Notes: generated by a model from the sequence alone, not told the origin. 14,961 nt of DNA from an uncultured Clostridia bacterium (GCA_946496415.1 CAMMGP010000009.1:1-14961), one strand, 5' to 3'; positions 1 to 7,335 are shown, counted from the first letter of the stretch. Program-made: numbers and translations.

Positions 1-35
1 GAGGCGCCGGGGCCGATCCTTCCCGAACTTTTCAT
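1..35 (-). CDS. Start of a further gene in the pilin-like operon (partial, 11 codons)
   Basis: Only the first 11 codons are present, reading MKSSGRIGPGA, before the window ends. The start is supported by an ATGA overlap with the stop of the upstream pseudopilin-like gene and by an AAAGGAG ribosome site six bases before the ATG. The basic, glycine-containing N-terminus would suit the cytoplasmic leader of another pilin-like or pilin-assembly protein. That is inference from position, because no hydrophobic segment is visible yet. It is translationally coupled to its neighbour and belongs to the operon that starts near 3.19 kb. Confidence 0.6.
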   Translation of the reverse strand, partial: MKSSGRIGPGA

Positions 36-403
36 GGCGCGCTCCTTTCCGGGCGATAGCAGGCGGTTTGCATCTCGAGGAGCGTTTCTTCGCCGCTTAA
101 CACGGTGACGGTGCAATGCTCGAGGGCGCCGGTTTCGCCAACTTCGGTTTGTATATCGCTGAGCACCGCGTAGGTTTCGCCTTCGAAGGCGTATTCCTCG
201 CGCGCAGGCAGGTCTTCGCCAGCGGTGAAGCGCTCGAGGGTATCCTGCGCGAGTATATTGGCGCGGATGAGCGCGCCGCTTTCACGGCTGATGGCATTGG
301 AGGCCGCGAAGAGGCGCAAAAGCGTCATCGCGGAAAGCGCCAGAAACAGCGCCACGATGACCAACTCACAGAGCATGGCCTTGGTGCGTCCGCTTTCCCG
401 CAT
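32..403 (-). CDS. Pseudopilin-like single-pass membrane protein (GspI-like), 123 aa
   Basis: A short basic leader (MRESGRTK) is followed by one hydrophobic helix at about residues 9-34, and then a small hydrophilic domain of roughly 90 residues. The stretch around CELVIVALFLALSAMTLLR, followed by a helix with alanines and an A-x-x-TLERF segment, recalls the N-terminal spine of minor pseudopilins of the GspI type. The Glu four or five residues into the hydrophobic segment fits the conserved Glu5 of pilins. The usual Gly before the prepilin peptidase cut is missing; Lys or Ala occupies that place, so processing is uncertain. The start has an AGGAGG site eight bases upstream that overlaps the stop (TAG) of the preceding gene. 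The next gene overlaps by four bases. Family assignment is inferred from architecture and from the neighbouring GspF-like gene. Confidence 0.6.
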   Translation of the reverse strand: MRESGRTKAMLCELVIVALFLALSAMTLLRLFAASNAISRESGALIRANILAQDTLERFTAGEDLPAREEYAFEGETYAVLSDIQTEVGETGALEHCTVTVLSGEETLLEMQTACYRPERSAP

Positions 404-415
404 GCCTCTTCCCTC

Positions 416-886
416 CTATTCCCACAGCGCGACGCGCGCCGTATAATCCTCGCCGCCCGCGCGCACGGTGAGGCGCAGGGCGTTTTCCTCCTTTTCGGCG
501 GAAAAGGCCTCCAGCGCGGCGATGGGCTGGCCCTGGTCGGGGGCGAAGTCGATCTCCGCAGCGGCGAAGATTTCATAGAGCGTGCCCCCGTAGGCGTAGA
601 TGCGCGTTTCGTAGTTCGCGCCACCAATCTCTTCGGAAAGCACGAGCATATCATCTCCGACTTCAGTCTGTTCAAGGGAGACGTCGCCGGTGTTGGCGCG
701 CAGCTTGCCGGTGACGTAGGCCATGGCTGTGCGCGCTTCATGGTTGACCTCGGCGCGACCGACCACAGAGCGATAGACGCCCGCGCCCAATACCACCGTG
801 AGAAGCGCCATCAGGGCGAAGACGGCGACGGCAAGGAACAGGCTCAGACCGCTGGCGGCGCGCAGGCCAAAGCGACGCTGGTTCAT
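416..886 (-). CDS. Single-pass membrane protein of a pilin-like operon, 156 aa (DUF4860-like)
   Basis: A basic N-terminus (MNQRRFGLRAASG) leads into a hydrophobic helix at about residues 13-37, then an extracytoplasmic domain of about 115 residues rich in beta-type sequence. The arrangement is that of a minor pilin or pilus-assembly partner. The sequence reminds me of DUF4860 proteins, a clostridial family of about 150 residues that I recall next to pseudopilin genes; this is memory, not a search. Its ATG overlaps the stop of the upstream 103-residue gene by four bases (ATGA), so translation is coupled. It stops 12 bases before the start of the next gene. No catalytic motif is seen. The role is probably structural, in a surface or secretion filament. 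Confidence 0.65.
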   Translation of the reverse strand: MNQRRFGLRAASGLSLFLAVAVFALMALLTVVLGAGVYRSVVGRAEVNHEARTAMAYVTGKLRANTGDVSLEQTEVGDDMLVLSEEIGGANYETRIYAYGGTLYEIFAAAEIDFAPDQGQPIAALEAFSAEKEENALRLTVRAGGEDYTARVALWE

Positions 887-1194
887 GCGCTCGCCCCCTC
901 TCCCCTCGCCACCACGCGCACAGAGGGCAGCACGTTGTCGGCAAAGCTGCTGAAGAACACCACGTAGGTTTCCTCATCCACATCCACGCCGTAGTTTTCT
1001 TCCAGATAGGAAAGCGAGGAGGGATAACGGCCCTCCACCGCGTAACAGGTCACCAGCGCGCGGGTGATGGCGTCTTCCAGCAGCGCGCGCTGCTCCTGCG
1101 CGGCCTGGCGCGCGTTGAGCGTGGCCGCGCCGTAAAACGCGCCCACCATCAGCGCCATCACGCACAGGGCGATCAGCCAACCGCGAATTCTCAT
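883..1194 (-). CDS. Small membrane-anchored protein with GspG-like features, 103 aa
   Basis: The protein starts MRIRGWLIALCVMALMVGAFYGAATLNARQ, a very short basic leader and one transmembrane helix (about residues 5-27). A helical stretch and the segment EGRYPSSLSYLEENYGV follow. The motif of Tyr-Pro then a 'LxxLxxxYG' run resembles the region after the N-terminal helix in major pseudopilins (GspG), where a short peptide such as G-x-YP-(S/T)-x-LxxL is common. It lacks the classic FTLIE pilin motif, so it may be a pilin-like scaffold rather than a processed pilin. A GGGAGG site lies five bases before the ATG, and the gap from the gspF-like stop is 11 bases. It overlaps the next gene by four bases. 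Confidence 0.6.
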   Translation of the reverse strand: MRIRGWLIALCVMALMVGAFYGAATLNARQAAQEQRALLEDAITRALVTCYAVEGRYPSSLSYLEENYGVDVDEETYVVFFSSFADNVLPSVRVVARGEGASA

Positions 1195-1205
1195 GGTCGC
1201 CTCCC

Positions 1206-2264
1206 TTAGATCATCGAGGAAAGTATGCCGGCCAGGGGCAGCATCACCGAAAGCAGGATCGCGCCGGCGACGATGGCCAGCAGCGTTACCAGCAGGGGCT
1301 CAATGAGCGCCTCGGCATTGGAAACTTCGCGATCGAAGCGCTCGTGGTAGATATCCGCCAGGCGGGCAAGCACATTGTCCACCTGTCCGGCGGCGGCGCC
1401 GGCACGCAGCATGCGGGCGTGCAGGGAGTCAAAGACGCCCGCCTCGCCCACGGCGTCGCTGAAGGCCTTGCCTTCGGAAACGGCCTTTTGCACGGCGGCG
1501 ACCTTTTCCCGCGTCGCGCCGGGACCGGAGAGTTCTTCCACCAGCGGCAGGGCGTCCTCGATGGGATAGCCGCTGCCGATGAGCATGGTCATGGCCGAGG
1601 CAAAGCGCTCGGCGTTGAGCGCCGCGGTCACCCGCCGCAGGACGGGAACGCAGCGGCAGAGGCCGTCGAGCACGCGCGCGCGCAGCTTCGTGCGCAAAAG
1701 CACCGCCACGACGATCCCCGCGAGGATGAGCACGCCCACCAGCGCCATGGCGACGACGCCGATGACCATGCCGACCTGCGTGACGCCCTCGGCGGTGGCA
1801 TAGAGGCCGGAGCCGAGGCTGCGAAGCACCTGCGAGAACACCGGCATGACACAAAAGACCACCACGGCGATGATCGCGCCCATCAAAAGCGTGAGCACGG
1901 CGGGATAGAGCACCGCCTGGCGGAGGTTGCGGCGCACGCGCGTCTCGCGGGCATAGGCGTCGCCCAGGGCGGCGAGCACGTCGTCCAGTTTGCCCGACTG
2001 CTCGCCCACGCGCGCCATGCGCATGGCGTAGGCGGGCAGCACCGGCGCGATCTCCAACGCCTGCGTCAGAGATCCCGTCTGCGAAATGGCCTGCGAGAGC
2101 CGGGAAAGCAGCGCGCCCGAGCGCGAATCCCGAAAGTCCTCGCACAGAGCCGTCAGGCCGTCGGCGAGGGGGATGCCGCTTTTGAGCACCATGGCCGCCT
2201 GCGAGCAGAACAGGGCCGTTTCCTCCGCGCTGAGGCAGCCGGGGGTGTTTTTGGAAGGTGTCAA
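1206..2264 (-). CDS. Type II secretion / type IV pilus inner-membrane platform protein (GspF/PilC family), 352 aa
   Basis: GspF/PilC proteins form the inner-membrane platform that couples the assembly ATPase to pilin extrusion. Two homologous cytoplasmic helical domains (about residues 15-115 and 215-320) and three membrane helices (about 121-147, 165-190 and 323-347) give the family's usual order. Typical phrases are LKSGIPLADGLTAL, ARVGEQSGKLDDVL and LRAGAAAGQVDNVLARLADIY, the paired G-(E/A)-x-(S/A)-G-x-(L/V)-D signatures. I chose a TTG start at 2264. It overlaps the upstream stop (TTGA) and has GGAGG seven bases ahead. An ATG at 2336 in the same frame would run 76 bases into the transglutaminase gene and adds unrelated residues. 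The protein is a little shorter than the usual 400, mainly at the N-terminus. A partner GspE-type ATPase is not in the window. Confidence 0.9.
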   Translation of the reverse strand: MTPSKNTPGCLSAEETALFCSQAAMVLKSGIPLADGLTALCEDFRDSRSGALLSRLSQAISQTGSLTQALEIAPVLPAYAMRMARVGEQSGKLDDVLAALGDAYARETRVRRNLRQAVLYPAVLTLLMGAIIAVVVFCVMPVFSQVLRSLGSGLYATAEGVTQVGMVIGVVAMALVGVLILAGIVVAVLLRTKLRARVLDGLCRCVPVLRRVTAALNAERFASAMTMLIGSGYPIEDALPLVEELSGPGATREKVAAVQKAVSEGKAFSDAVGEAGVFDSLHARMLRAGAAAGQVDNVLARLADIYHERFDREVSNAEALIEPLLVTLLAIVAGAILLSVMLPLAGILSSMI

Positions 2265-3103
2265 TATACCGCCTCCTCCGTGTACTGCGAAATTTTGGTG
2301 AACGTCACGGCCGAGGTAGCGTCGTAGCGCACCCATTCGCCGTCGATGTATATGTTGTTCCAGGCGTGGTAGGTAATGTCCGCGTAGCCCATGACCATCT
2401 GCGTGGGAATGCCCTGCGAGCGCAAAAGCGCGCCCATCAGCGCGGAGAAATCAAAGCAGATGCCCATCTTCGTCTCCAATACCTCGTCCAGATCCGGCAC
2501 ATAGCCCGATTGCTGGCCCGCGGCCACCATCATGGCAGCCATGTAATCGTAAATGAGGTTGGAGGTGACATATTGATAGACGGCGTTCACCTTTTCCTGG
2601 TCGCTGGTAAGGCCGGCGCAAAGTTCCTCGCCGAGTTTGACCACGGTGCTGTCTGGCGTGTACCAGATATAGCGGTTGGGGCAGAGGAAAGGCGCGTTTT
2701 CGTCGCTCATCTGCGGGCGCAACGTGCGCGAGAGCACCTGGGAATAGCTGTTCCCTTCCACCTGCTGGTAGACAACGAGCGTATAATCGCGGTTGCCGTC
2801 CTGCAGGGGGTAGACGTCGTACTGCCCGTCGCCGTCGAGGTCGTAGGTATACTGATTCGCTCCGGTGATGCGCACCTTGAGCTTTTTGCTGCTGGACATT
2901 TTGACCATCACATAGCCCTGGTCGATGTTGCTGGCGTCCACGGTGGCGCCGCCGCTTTCATAGACCACCGAGCCTCCAGCCTGGGGATAGACGGCTACCG
3001 AGGCGGCGACGGCCAACAGCGTGAGCAAAACAGCCATGGCCGCAGCGAACATCGCTCCGGCCTTTCCCTGCCCATGGCGCCAACGCCCCGGCTTTTCTCG
3101 CAT
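2261..3103 (-). CDS. Exported or membrane-anchored transglutaminase-like (papain-fold) protein, 280 aa
   Basis: The C-terminal half carries a transglutaminase-like core. The catalytic triad is visible as Cys216 (in GICFDFSALMGALLRSQGIP), His246 (YHAWNNIYI) and Asp261 (VRYDAT), in the family order and spacing. The helix before Cys216 (about 166-190, EKVNAVYQYVTSNLIYD) is also typical. A basic N-terminus and a hydrophobic helix (about 18-40) point to export or a membrane anchor. The middle domain (about 45-135) has a loop of the form DxDxDGxxD (Asp88, 90, 92, 96) that looks calcium-binding. Known relatives act as peptidases, deamidases or cross-linkers on cell-surface peptides; which applies is not visible. 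It is the first gene of the pilin-like operon. Its start has GGGGG six bases upstream, and its stop overlaps the gspF-like start. Confidence 0.85.
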   Translation of the reverse strand: MREKPGRWRHGQGKAGAMFAAAMAVLLTLLAVAASVAVYPQAGGSVVYESGGATVDASNIDQGYVMVKMSSSKKLKVRITGANQYTYDLDGDGQYDVYPLQDGNRDYTLVVYQQVEGNSYSQVLSRTLRPQMSDENAPFLCPNRYIWYTPDSTVVKLGEELCAGLTSDQEKVNAVYQYVTSNLIYDYMAAMMVAAGQQSGYVPDLDEVLETKMGICFDFSALMGALLRSQGIPTQMVMGYADITYHAWNNIYIDGEWVRYDATSAVTFTKISQYTEEAVY

Positions 3104-3156
3104 GCTGTTCCCCCGGTCCTGTCCCGTCGGCCCCGCGGAGCCGCTCGGAGAATCTC

Positions 3157-3171
3157 GGTTACAATGTAACC
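3157..3171. promoter_or_regulatory. Palindrome GGTTACAATGTAACC, likely operator in the leader of the pilin-like operon
   Basis: This is a perfect 7-bp inverted repeat around one central base. It lies about 15-25 bases downstream of the expected transcription start of the transglutaminase/gspF operon and about 54 bases before the first ATG. A dyad in this place suits a repressor roadblock. It is too short and lacks a T-run for a terminator. The half-site TTACA/TGTAA is seen in operators of several regulator families, so no regulator is assigned. Confidence 0.45.
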
Positions 3172-3190
3172 CAAGTCCCTTTATATCCTT

Positions 3191-3219
3191 ATTTTAGCAA
3201 TTCCGTCGCAGGAAGTCAA
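3191..3219 (-). promoter_or_regulatory. Sigma-A type promoter of the transglutaminase/gspF operon
   Basis: On the minus strand a -35 TTGACT (3219-3214) and a -10 TAAAAT (3196-3191) are separated by exactly 17 bases in an AT-rich gap. The expected start of transcription is near 3184, giving a leader of about 80 bases. No other promoter is seen between this operon and the exporter operon upstream. Confidence 0.75.
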
Positions 3220-3302
3220 CTCAAAGAATGCTGATTTCAAAATATTGCCATACGAAACAATATATGTAGAAATCTCTTCAAACTTTCCCGGTGAAAAGGG
3301 AA

Positions 3303-3332
3303 GCGGCATGGGGCGCAACGTCCCCATGCCGC
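3303..3332 (-). terminator. Hairpin terminator of the MarR/ABC exporter operon
   Basis: Just after the stop of the last exporter gene an 11-bp perfect stem (GCGGCATGGGG with CCCCATGCCGC) closes an 8-base loop. On the minus strand it is followed by TT-CCC-TTTT, an interrupted U tract. The stem is strong and the U tract is weak, so some read-through into the downstream operon is possible. Confidence 0.65.
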
Positions 3333-3338
3333 ACAGCC

Positions 3339-5147
3339 TCAGCTGAGTTCGAACATGCCGTGGTAGAGTTGATAATACATGCCTTTTTGCCTGAGCAGGT
3401 CCTCATGGTCGCCGCGCTCGACGATGCGGCCGTGATCGAGCACCATGATGGCGTCGGCATTGCGCACGGTCGAAAGGCGATGGGCGATGACGAAGACCGT
3501 GCGGCCCTGCATGAGGCCGTCCATGCCCTTTTCGATCAGCGCCTCCGTGCGCGTGTCGATGGAGGAAGTAGCCTCGTCGAGGATCAGCACCGGCGGGTCC
3601 TCCACCGCGGCGCGGGCGATGGCGAGCAGCTGGCGCTGGCCCTGCGAGAGGCTGGCGCCGTCGGATGTGACCATGGTATCATATCCCTTGGGCAAGCGGC
3701 GGATGAAGGAATCGGCGTTGGCGATGCGGGCGGCGCGCTCGACTTCCTCCTGCGTGGCGTCCAGTTTGCCAAAGCGTATGTTGTCGGCGATGGTGCCGCT
3801 GAAGAGGTGCGTGTCCTGCAAAACGATGCCCAGCGAGCGGCGCAGGTCGTCCTTGCGGATGTCGCGCACGTCGATGCCGTCGTAGATCACCCGGCCCTTC
3901 TGCACGTCGTAAAAGCGGTTGATGAGGTTGGTGATGGTGGTCTTGCCCGCGCCCGTGGAACCGACAAAGGCGATCTTTTGCCCGGGTTTGGCGTAGAGGG
4001 AGACGTCGTGGAGGATCGTCTGGCCCTCCTCATAGCCAAAATCGACGTTTTCAAAGCGCACATCGCCGCGCAGGGGCGTGCGCGAGCCGTCCTCTTTGCA
4101 CCAGTCCCAGCCCTGGCCGTCCGCGGCGCGCTCGAGGCGCACCGTGCCCTCGTCCACCTCCGCAGGCTCGCTCATGGCCTGAAAGACGCGCTCCGCGCCG
4201 GCCAGCGCCGCCAGCAGGAAGTTGGACTGGGCGGTAAACTGGTTGATGGGCATAGCTGCCTGGCGCACAAACACCAGATAGCTGGCCAGGCTGCCCACGT
4301 CCGCCAGGCCGTTGAGGGCCAGCAATCCGCCAAAGACGGCGACGATGGCGTAGTTGATATAGGAGATAGTGACCACGGCGGGCACCATGGTGGCGGCGTA
4401 ACTCTGTGCGCCTTCGCCGGCCTTGCGCAAAGCTTCGTTGCGCTCGTGGAATTTCTTCAGATTCTCGTCTTCATGGTTGAAGACCTTGACGACCTTCTGG
4501 CCGCTGACCATTTCCTCGATATAGCCGTTCAGTTCGCCCAGATAGGCCTGCTGATGGCTGTAATGCTCTTTGCTGTGCCGGCCGCTATAGCGAATGTAGA
4601 GGAACATGGCCAGATAGCCCAGCACCACAAACATCGACAGCCGCCAGTTGAGGATGAAGAGAATCACCAGCGTGCCCGTCATCTGGATGAAACTCTGGAT
4701 GAGCATGGTGAAGCTGTTGTTGAGCGCGTCGGAGATGGTGTCCACGTCGCCGGTGAAATAACTCATGATGTCGCCATGCCTGCGAGTATCGAAAAAGCGC
4801 AGGGGCAGCGTTTGCAAATGGGCAAAGAGGTCGCGACGGATGTCATAGAGCACCTTTTGCGCTGCCTTGACCATCGTCTGCGTATAGCCCAGAGCGCTGA
4901 GCGCGCCCACGGCATAGATGCAGGCGGTGAGGATCACCCCGTGGATGAGGGCGTCCAGATCGCCGTCTACCAGATCGTTGACCACGGGTCGGATCATGTA
5001 GGTGCCCAGAAGGTTGCCCAGGGCGCTGAGCGTGACCAGCACGGCGACCAGCAGGAGAAGAAATTTGTGCCGCCCCATATAATCGAGCAGCTTGCCCACC
5101 GTATAGCGCAGGTTTTTCGGCCGGGCGTTGTTATACTGCCGCGCCAT
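3339..5147 (-). CDS. ABC exporter half-transporter, catalytic-type NBD (BmrD/YfiC/TM288-like), 602 aa
   Basis: The protein has six transmembrane helices in residues about 25-330 and an ATP-binding domain in about 365-602. Visible motifs are Walker A GSTGAGKTT (396-404), Q-loop Gln444, signature LSQGQ (500-504), Walker B VLILDE with catalytic Glu525, and switch His556. The complete Walker B Glu and His, together with a signature that departs from LSGGQ, are the hallmark of the catalytic partner in heterodimeric exporters such as BmrCD and TM287/288. In these the variant signature faces the partner's degenerate site. It overlaps the partner gene by 17 bases and has AAAGGAGGG upstream of its ATG. 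It likely pumps hydrophobic drugs, toxins or lipids outward; the substrate cannot be read from the sequence. It is the last gene of the operon. Confidence 0.92.
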   Translation of the reverse strand: MARQYNNARPKNLRYTVGKLLDYMGRHKFLLLLVAVLVTLSALGNLLGTYMIRPVVNDLVDGDLDALIHGVILTACIYAVGALSALGYTQTMVKAAQKVLYDIRRDLFAHLQTLPLRFFDTRRHGDIMSYFTGDVDTISDALNNSFTMLIQSFIQMTGTLVILFILNWRLSMFVVLGYLAMFLYIRYSGRHSKEHYSHQQAYLGELNGYIEEMVSGQKVVKVFNHEDENLKKFHERNEALRKAGEGAQSYAATMVPAVVTISYINYAIVAVFGGLLALNGLADVGSLASYLVFVRQAAMPINQFTAQSNFLLAALAGAERVFQAMSEPAEVDEGTVRLERAADGQGWDWCKEDGSRTPLRGDVRFENVDFGYEEGQTILHDVSLYAKPGQKIAFVGSTGAGKTTITNLINRFYDVQKGRVIYDGIDVRDIRKDDLRRSLGIVLQDTHLFSGTIADNIRFGKLDATQEEVERAARIANADSFIRRLPKGYDTMVTSDGASLSQGQRQLLAIARAAVEDPPVLILDEATSSIDTRTEALIEKGMDGLMQGRTVFVIAHRLSTVRNADAIMVLDHGRIVERGDHEDLLRQKGMYYQLYHGMFELS

Positions 5148-6876
5148 CGATCATCCCTCCTTTCATCTGCGAGGCGTAGATCTCCTGATAGATGGGATCT
5201 GTGGCCAGCAGTTCTTCGTGCGTGCCCGCGGCATGGACGCGGCCGTCGTCCAGTATGTAGATGCGATCCGCCTCCATCACCGAGGTGACGCGCTGGGCGA
5301 TGATGATCTTGGTGACATTGGGGATTTTGGCAAGCGCGGCGCGGATGCGGCCCTCCGTGGCCGTATCGACGGCGCTGGTGGAATCGTCAAAGATCAATAC
5401 CTTGGGGCGTTTGAGCAGCGTGCGGGCGATGCAGAGGCGCTGCTTCTGCCCGCCGGAGACGTTGACGCCGCCCTGGCCAAGATCCGTATCCAGGCCATTG
5501 GGCATGGCCTGGAGGAAATCGTCGGCGCAGGCGGCGCGGCAGGCCGCCCAAAGCGTCTTATCGTCGGCGTTCGCGTCGCCCCAGCGCAGGTTGTCGCGCA
5601 CGGTGCCGGAAAAGAGCACGTTCTTTTGCAGGACGATGCCCACGGCATCGCGCAGAGCGTGGAGGTCATATTCGCGCACATCGTGGCCGCCAACGCGCAC
5701 GGAGCCCTCCGTCGCCTCGTAAAGGCGGGGGATGAGTTGCACAAGCGTGCTCTTGGCCGAACCCGTGCCGCCGAGGACGCCCACCGTCTGCCCCGCGGGG
5801 ATGTGCAGCGTCACGCCGGAGAGGGCGTATTCCTGCGCGTCCTCGTGGTATTTGAAGGAGACGTTTTCAAAATCGACGCTGCCGTCCGGCACTTCCTCGA
5901 TGGCATTCTCCGGAGAGGTGAAGGCGATGTTCTCGTCCAGAACCTCGCTGACGCGCACGGCGCTGGCCAAAGAGCGGGTCAGGAGCAGAAAGACGTTGGA
6001 AAGCATCATCAGCGAGTTCATCACCTGCAACACGTAGCTCAAAAAGCCGGTCAGTTCGCCCACCTGCAGGCTGCCGCCAAGGATCATGTTGCCGCCAAAC
6101 CACATGATCAGCACCACGCAGGCGTACATGCAGACCTGGAAGGCGGGCAGGTTGAAGGTGGCATAGTGGAAGGTCTTCTGGCTAGTCTGCATGAGTTTTG
6201 CGTTGACCCGCTCGAATTTCTCTTCCTCATATTCGCCGCGCACGAAGGCCTTGACCGCGCGAATGGCGGTGAGCCCCTCCTGCACGACGTTGTTGAGCGC
6301 GTCCACCGCCCGCTGCAAAACGGCGTACATGGGCGCGACCTTGCGCAGGATCAGTATGAGCGCCAGAGCGAGGATCGGGGCGCAGACGAAAAAGACGATC
6401 GCCAGACGCGGATTCATGGAAAAGGAGAGGCCAACGCCCATCAGCAGCATCACTGGGCTGCGCACCAGAGGACGCAGCCCGCCGTTGACGGCGTTTTGCA
6501 AAACGGTCACGTCCGTGGTCATGCGGGTGATGAGCGAGGAGGTGGCAAAGTGGTCGATGTTGGAAAAGGCGTATTGCTGCACGCGGGAAAACTCCGCCTC
6601 GCGGATGCGCGCGCCCCATCCATAGGCGGCGCGGGCGGCAAAGCGGGCGTAGAGCAGGCCGCAAATGAGCGACAACACGGCGCAAACGCCCATCTGCGCG
6701 CCCTTATATAATATGAAGGGAATGTCGCGCTCGGCGATGCCGCCGTCGATGAGTTGCGCCATGAACACGGGGATGATGAGTTCGAACACCGTTTCGACAA
6801 AGACCAGTGCCATGCCGATAAACATATCCCGGCGATAGGGGCCGAGATAGCCGAACAGGCGCTTCAGATCTCGCAT
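5131..6876 (-). CDS. ABC exporter half-transporter with degenerate NBD (BmrC/YfiB/TM287-like), 581 aa
   Basis: An N-terminal six-helix membrane domain (about residues 10-310) is fused to an ATP-binding domain. Walker A reads GGTGSAKST (369-377), with Ala replacing the third glycine of GxxGxGKS. The signature VSGGQ (473-477) is standard. Walker B ends VLIFDD, so Asp498 stands where the catalytic Glu should be. The switch histidine is Gln528 (IIAQRVTS). This Asp-plus-Gln pattern marks the non-hydrolysing site of heterodimeric exporters, which fits the intact NBD of the next gene. I chose the ATG at 6876, eight bases after AAGGAG. A TTG at 6894 is possible but the AAGGAG would then fall inside the coding region. 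The gene overlaps the MarR gene by 13 bases and its partner by 17. Confidence 0.92.
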   Translation of the reverse strand: MRDLKRLFGYLGPYRRDMFIGMALVFVETVFELIIPVFMAQLIDGGIAERDIPFILYKGAQMGVCAVLSLICGLLYARFAARAAYGWGARIREAEFSRVQQYAFSNIDHFATSSLITRMTTDVTVLQNAVNGGLRPLVRSPVMLLMGVGLSFSMNPRLAIVFFVCAPILALALILILRKVAPMYAVLQRAVDALNNVVQEGLTAIRAVKAFVRGEYEEEKFERVNAKLMQTSQKTFHYATFNLPAFQVCMYACVVLIMWFGGNMILGGSLQVGELTGFLSYVLQVMNSLMMLSNVFLLLTRSLASAVRVSEVLDENIAFTSPENAIEEVPDGSVDFENVSFKYHEDAQEYALSGVTLHIPAGQTVGVLGGTGSAKSTLVQLIPRLYEATEGSVRVGGHDVREYDLHALRDAVGIVLQKNVLFSGTVRDNLRWGDANADDKTLWAACRAACADDFLQAMPNGLDTDLGQGGVNVSGGQKQRLCIARTLLKRPKVLIFDDSTSAVDTATEGRIRAALAKIPNVTKIIIAQRVTSVMEADRIYILDDGRVHAAGTHEELLATDPIYQEIYASQMKGGMIDGAAV

Positions 6877-7307
6877 GGATGCTTCTCCTTCCAATCGACA
6901 TAGTTCTGGCGGGCACGGGTCAGATAGGCGCTGAAGGCTTCGCGCTCTTCCGCGGAAAAGCCGCGCAACATGATCTCCTCGACCTGCGCGCGTTTGGCCA
7001 TCCAGGCATCCGCCGCTTCCAGACCTCGGTCTGTTACCGTCAACAGATTGCGACGGCGGTTGCTTCCATCCGCCTCGACGGTGATAAAGCCGCCCTTTTC
7101 CAGCGAATCCACCATCCTCGAGATCGCCGCGGGATCGACTTCAAAGTAGTCCGCCAGGTCGCGCTGGCGGCAGGGTCCATTGGCAGCCAGATAGGCGATG
7201 AGTTTGGGCTGCCCCGCGCCCAGACCCAACGCGCGCATGTAGGGGCGCAAGATGTTGCGCTGGGCGTGAAAAGCGCGGTAGAGCAGCATGTGCATCGATT
7301 CCTGCAT
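6864..7307 (-). CDS. MarR-family winged-helix transcriptional regulator, 147 aa
   Basis: The length and helix pattern fit MarR proteins, which are homodimeric repressors released by small ligands. The DNA-binding part spans about residues 32-98. A helix-turn-helix (RQRDLADYFEVDPAAISRMV, then SLEKGGFI) is followed by a wing with SNRRRNLLTVTDRG, the usual basic beta-hairpin and 'LT..G' ending. N- and C-terminal helices supply dimerisation. It is the first gene of the operon with two exporter genes, overlapping the next by 13 bases, so it most likely represses its own efflux genes. GGGAGG sits seven bases before the ATG. Two copies of a TTGAYATGTCAA element lie on the promoter just upstream, of the size and symmetry MarR dimers bind. 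Confidence 0.92.
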   Translation of the reverse strand: MQESMHMLLYRAFHAQRNILRPYMRALGLGAGQPKLIAYLAANGPCRQRDLADYFEVDPAAISRMVDSLEKGGFITVEADGSNRRRNLLTVTDRGLEAADAWMAKRAQVEEIMLRGFSAEEREAFSAYLTRARQNYVDWKEKHPCEI

Positions 7308-7335
7308 GCTGTTCCCTCCCTTGCAGCATACTATG

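Noticed and set aside
116..967. Plus-strand open frames at 116-967, 1344-2327 and 2258-3169
   Set aside because: They lie opposite the coupled pilin-like operon, have no ribosome site or promoter, and show only shadow composition.
2265..2336. N-terminal extension of the gspF-like gene to an ATG at 2336
   Set aside because: It would overlap the transglutaminase gene by 76 bases, adds residues with no GspF likeness, and lacks the clear GGAGG-TTG arrangement at 2264.
3100..3113. A 13-base match (GCATGCTGTTCCC) shared with 7304-7316
   Set aside because: Both are the ribosome-site/ATG junctions of minus-strand genes (GGGAACAGCATGC). The likeness is short and most likely reflects similar translation signals, not a regulatory repeat.
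3291..5288. Long plus-strand open frames at 3291-5288 and 5128-6711 opposite the exporter genes
   Set aside because: The minus-strand frames carry full ABC transporter motifs. The plus products are His/Asp/Val-rich shadow sequence with no domain.
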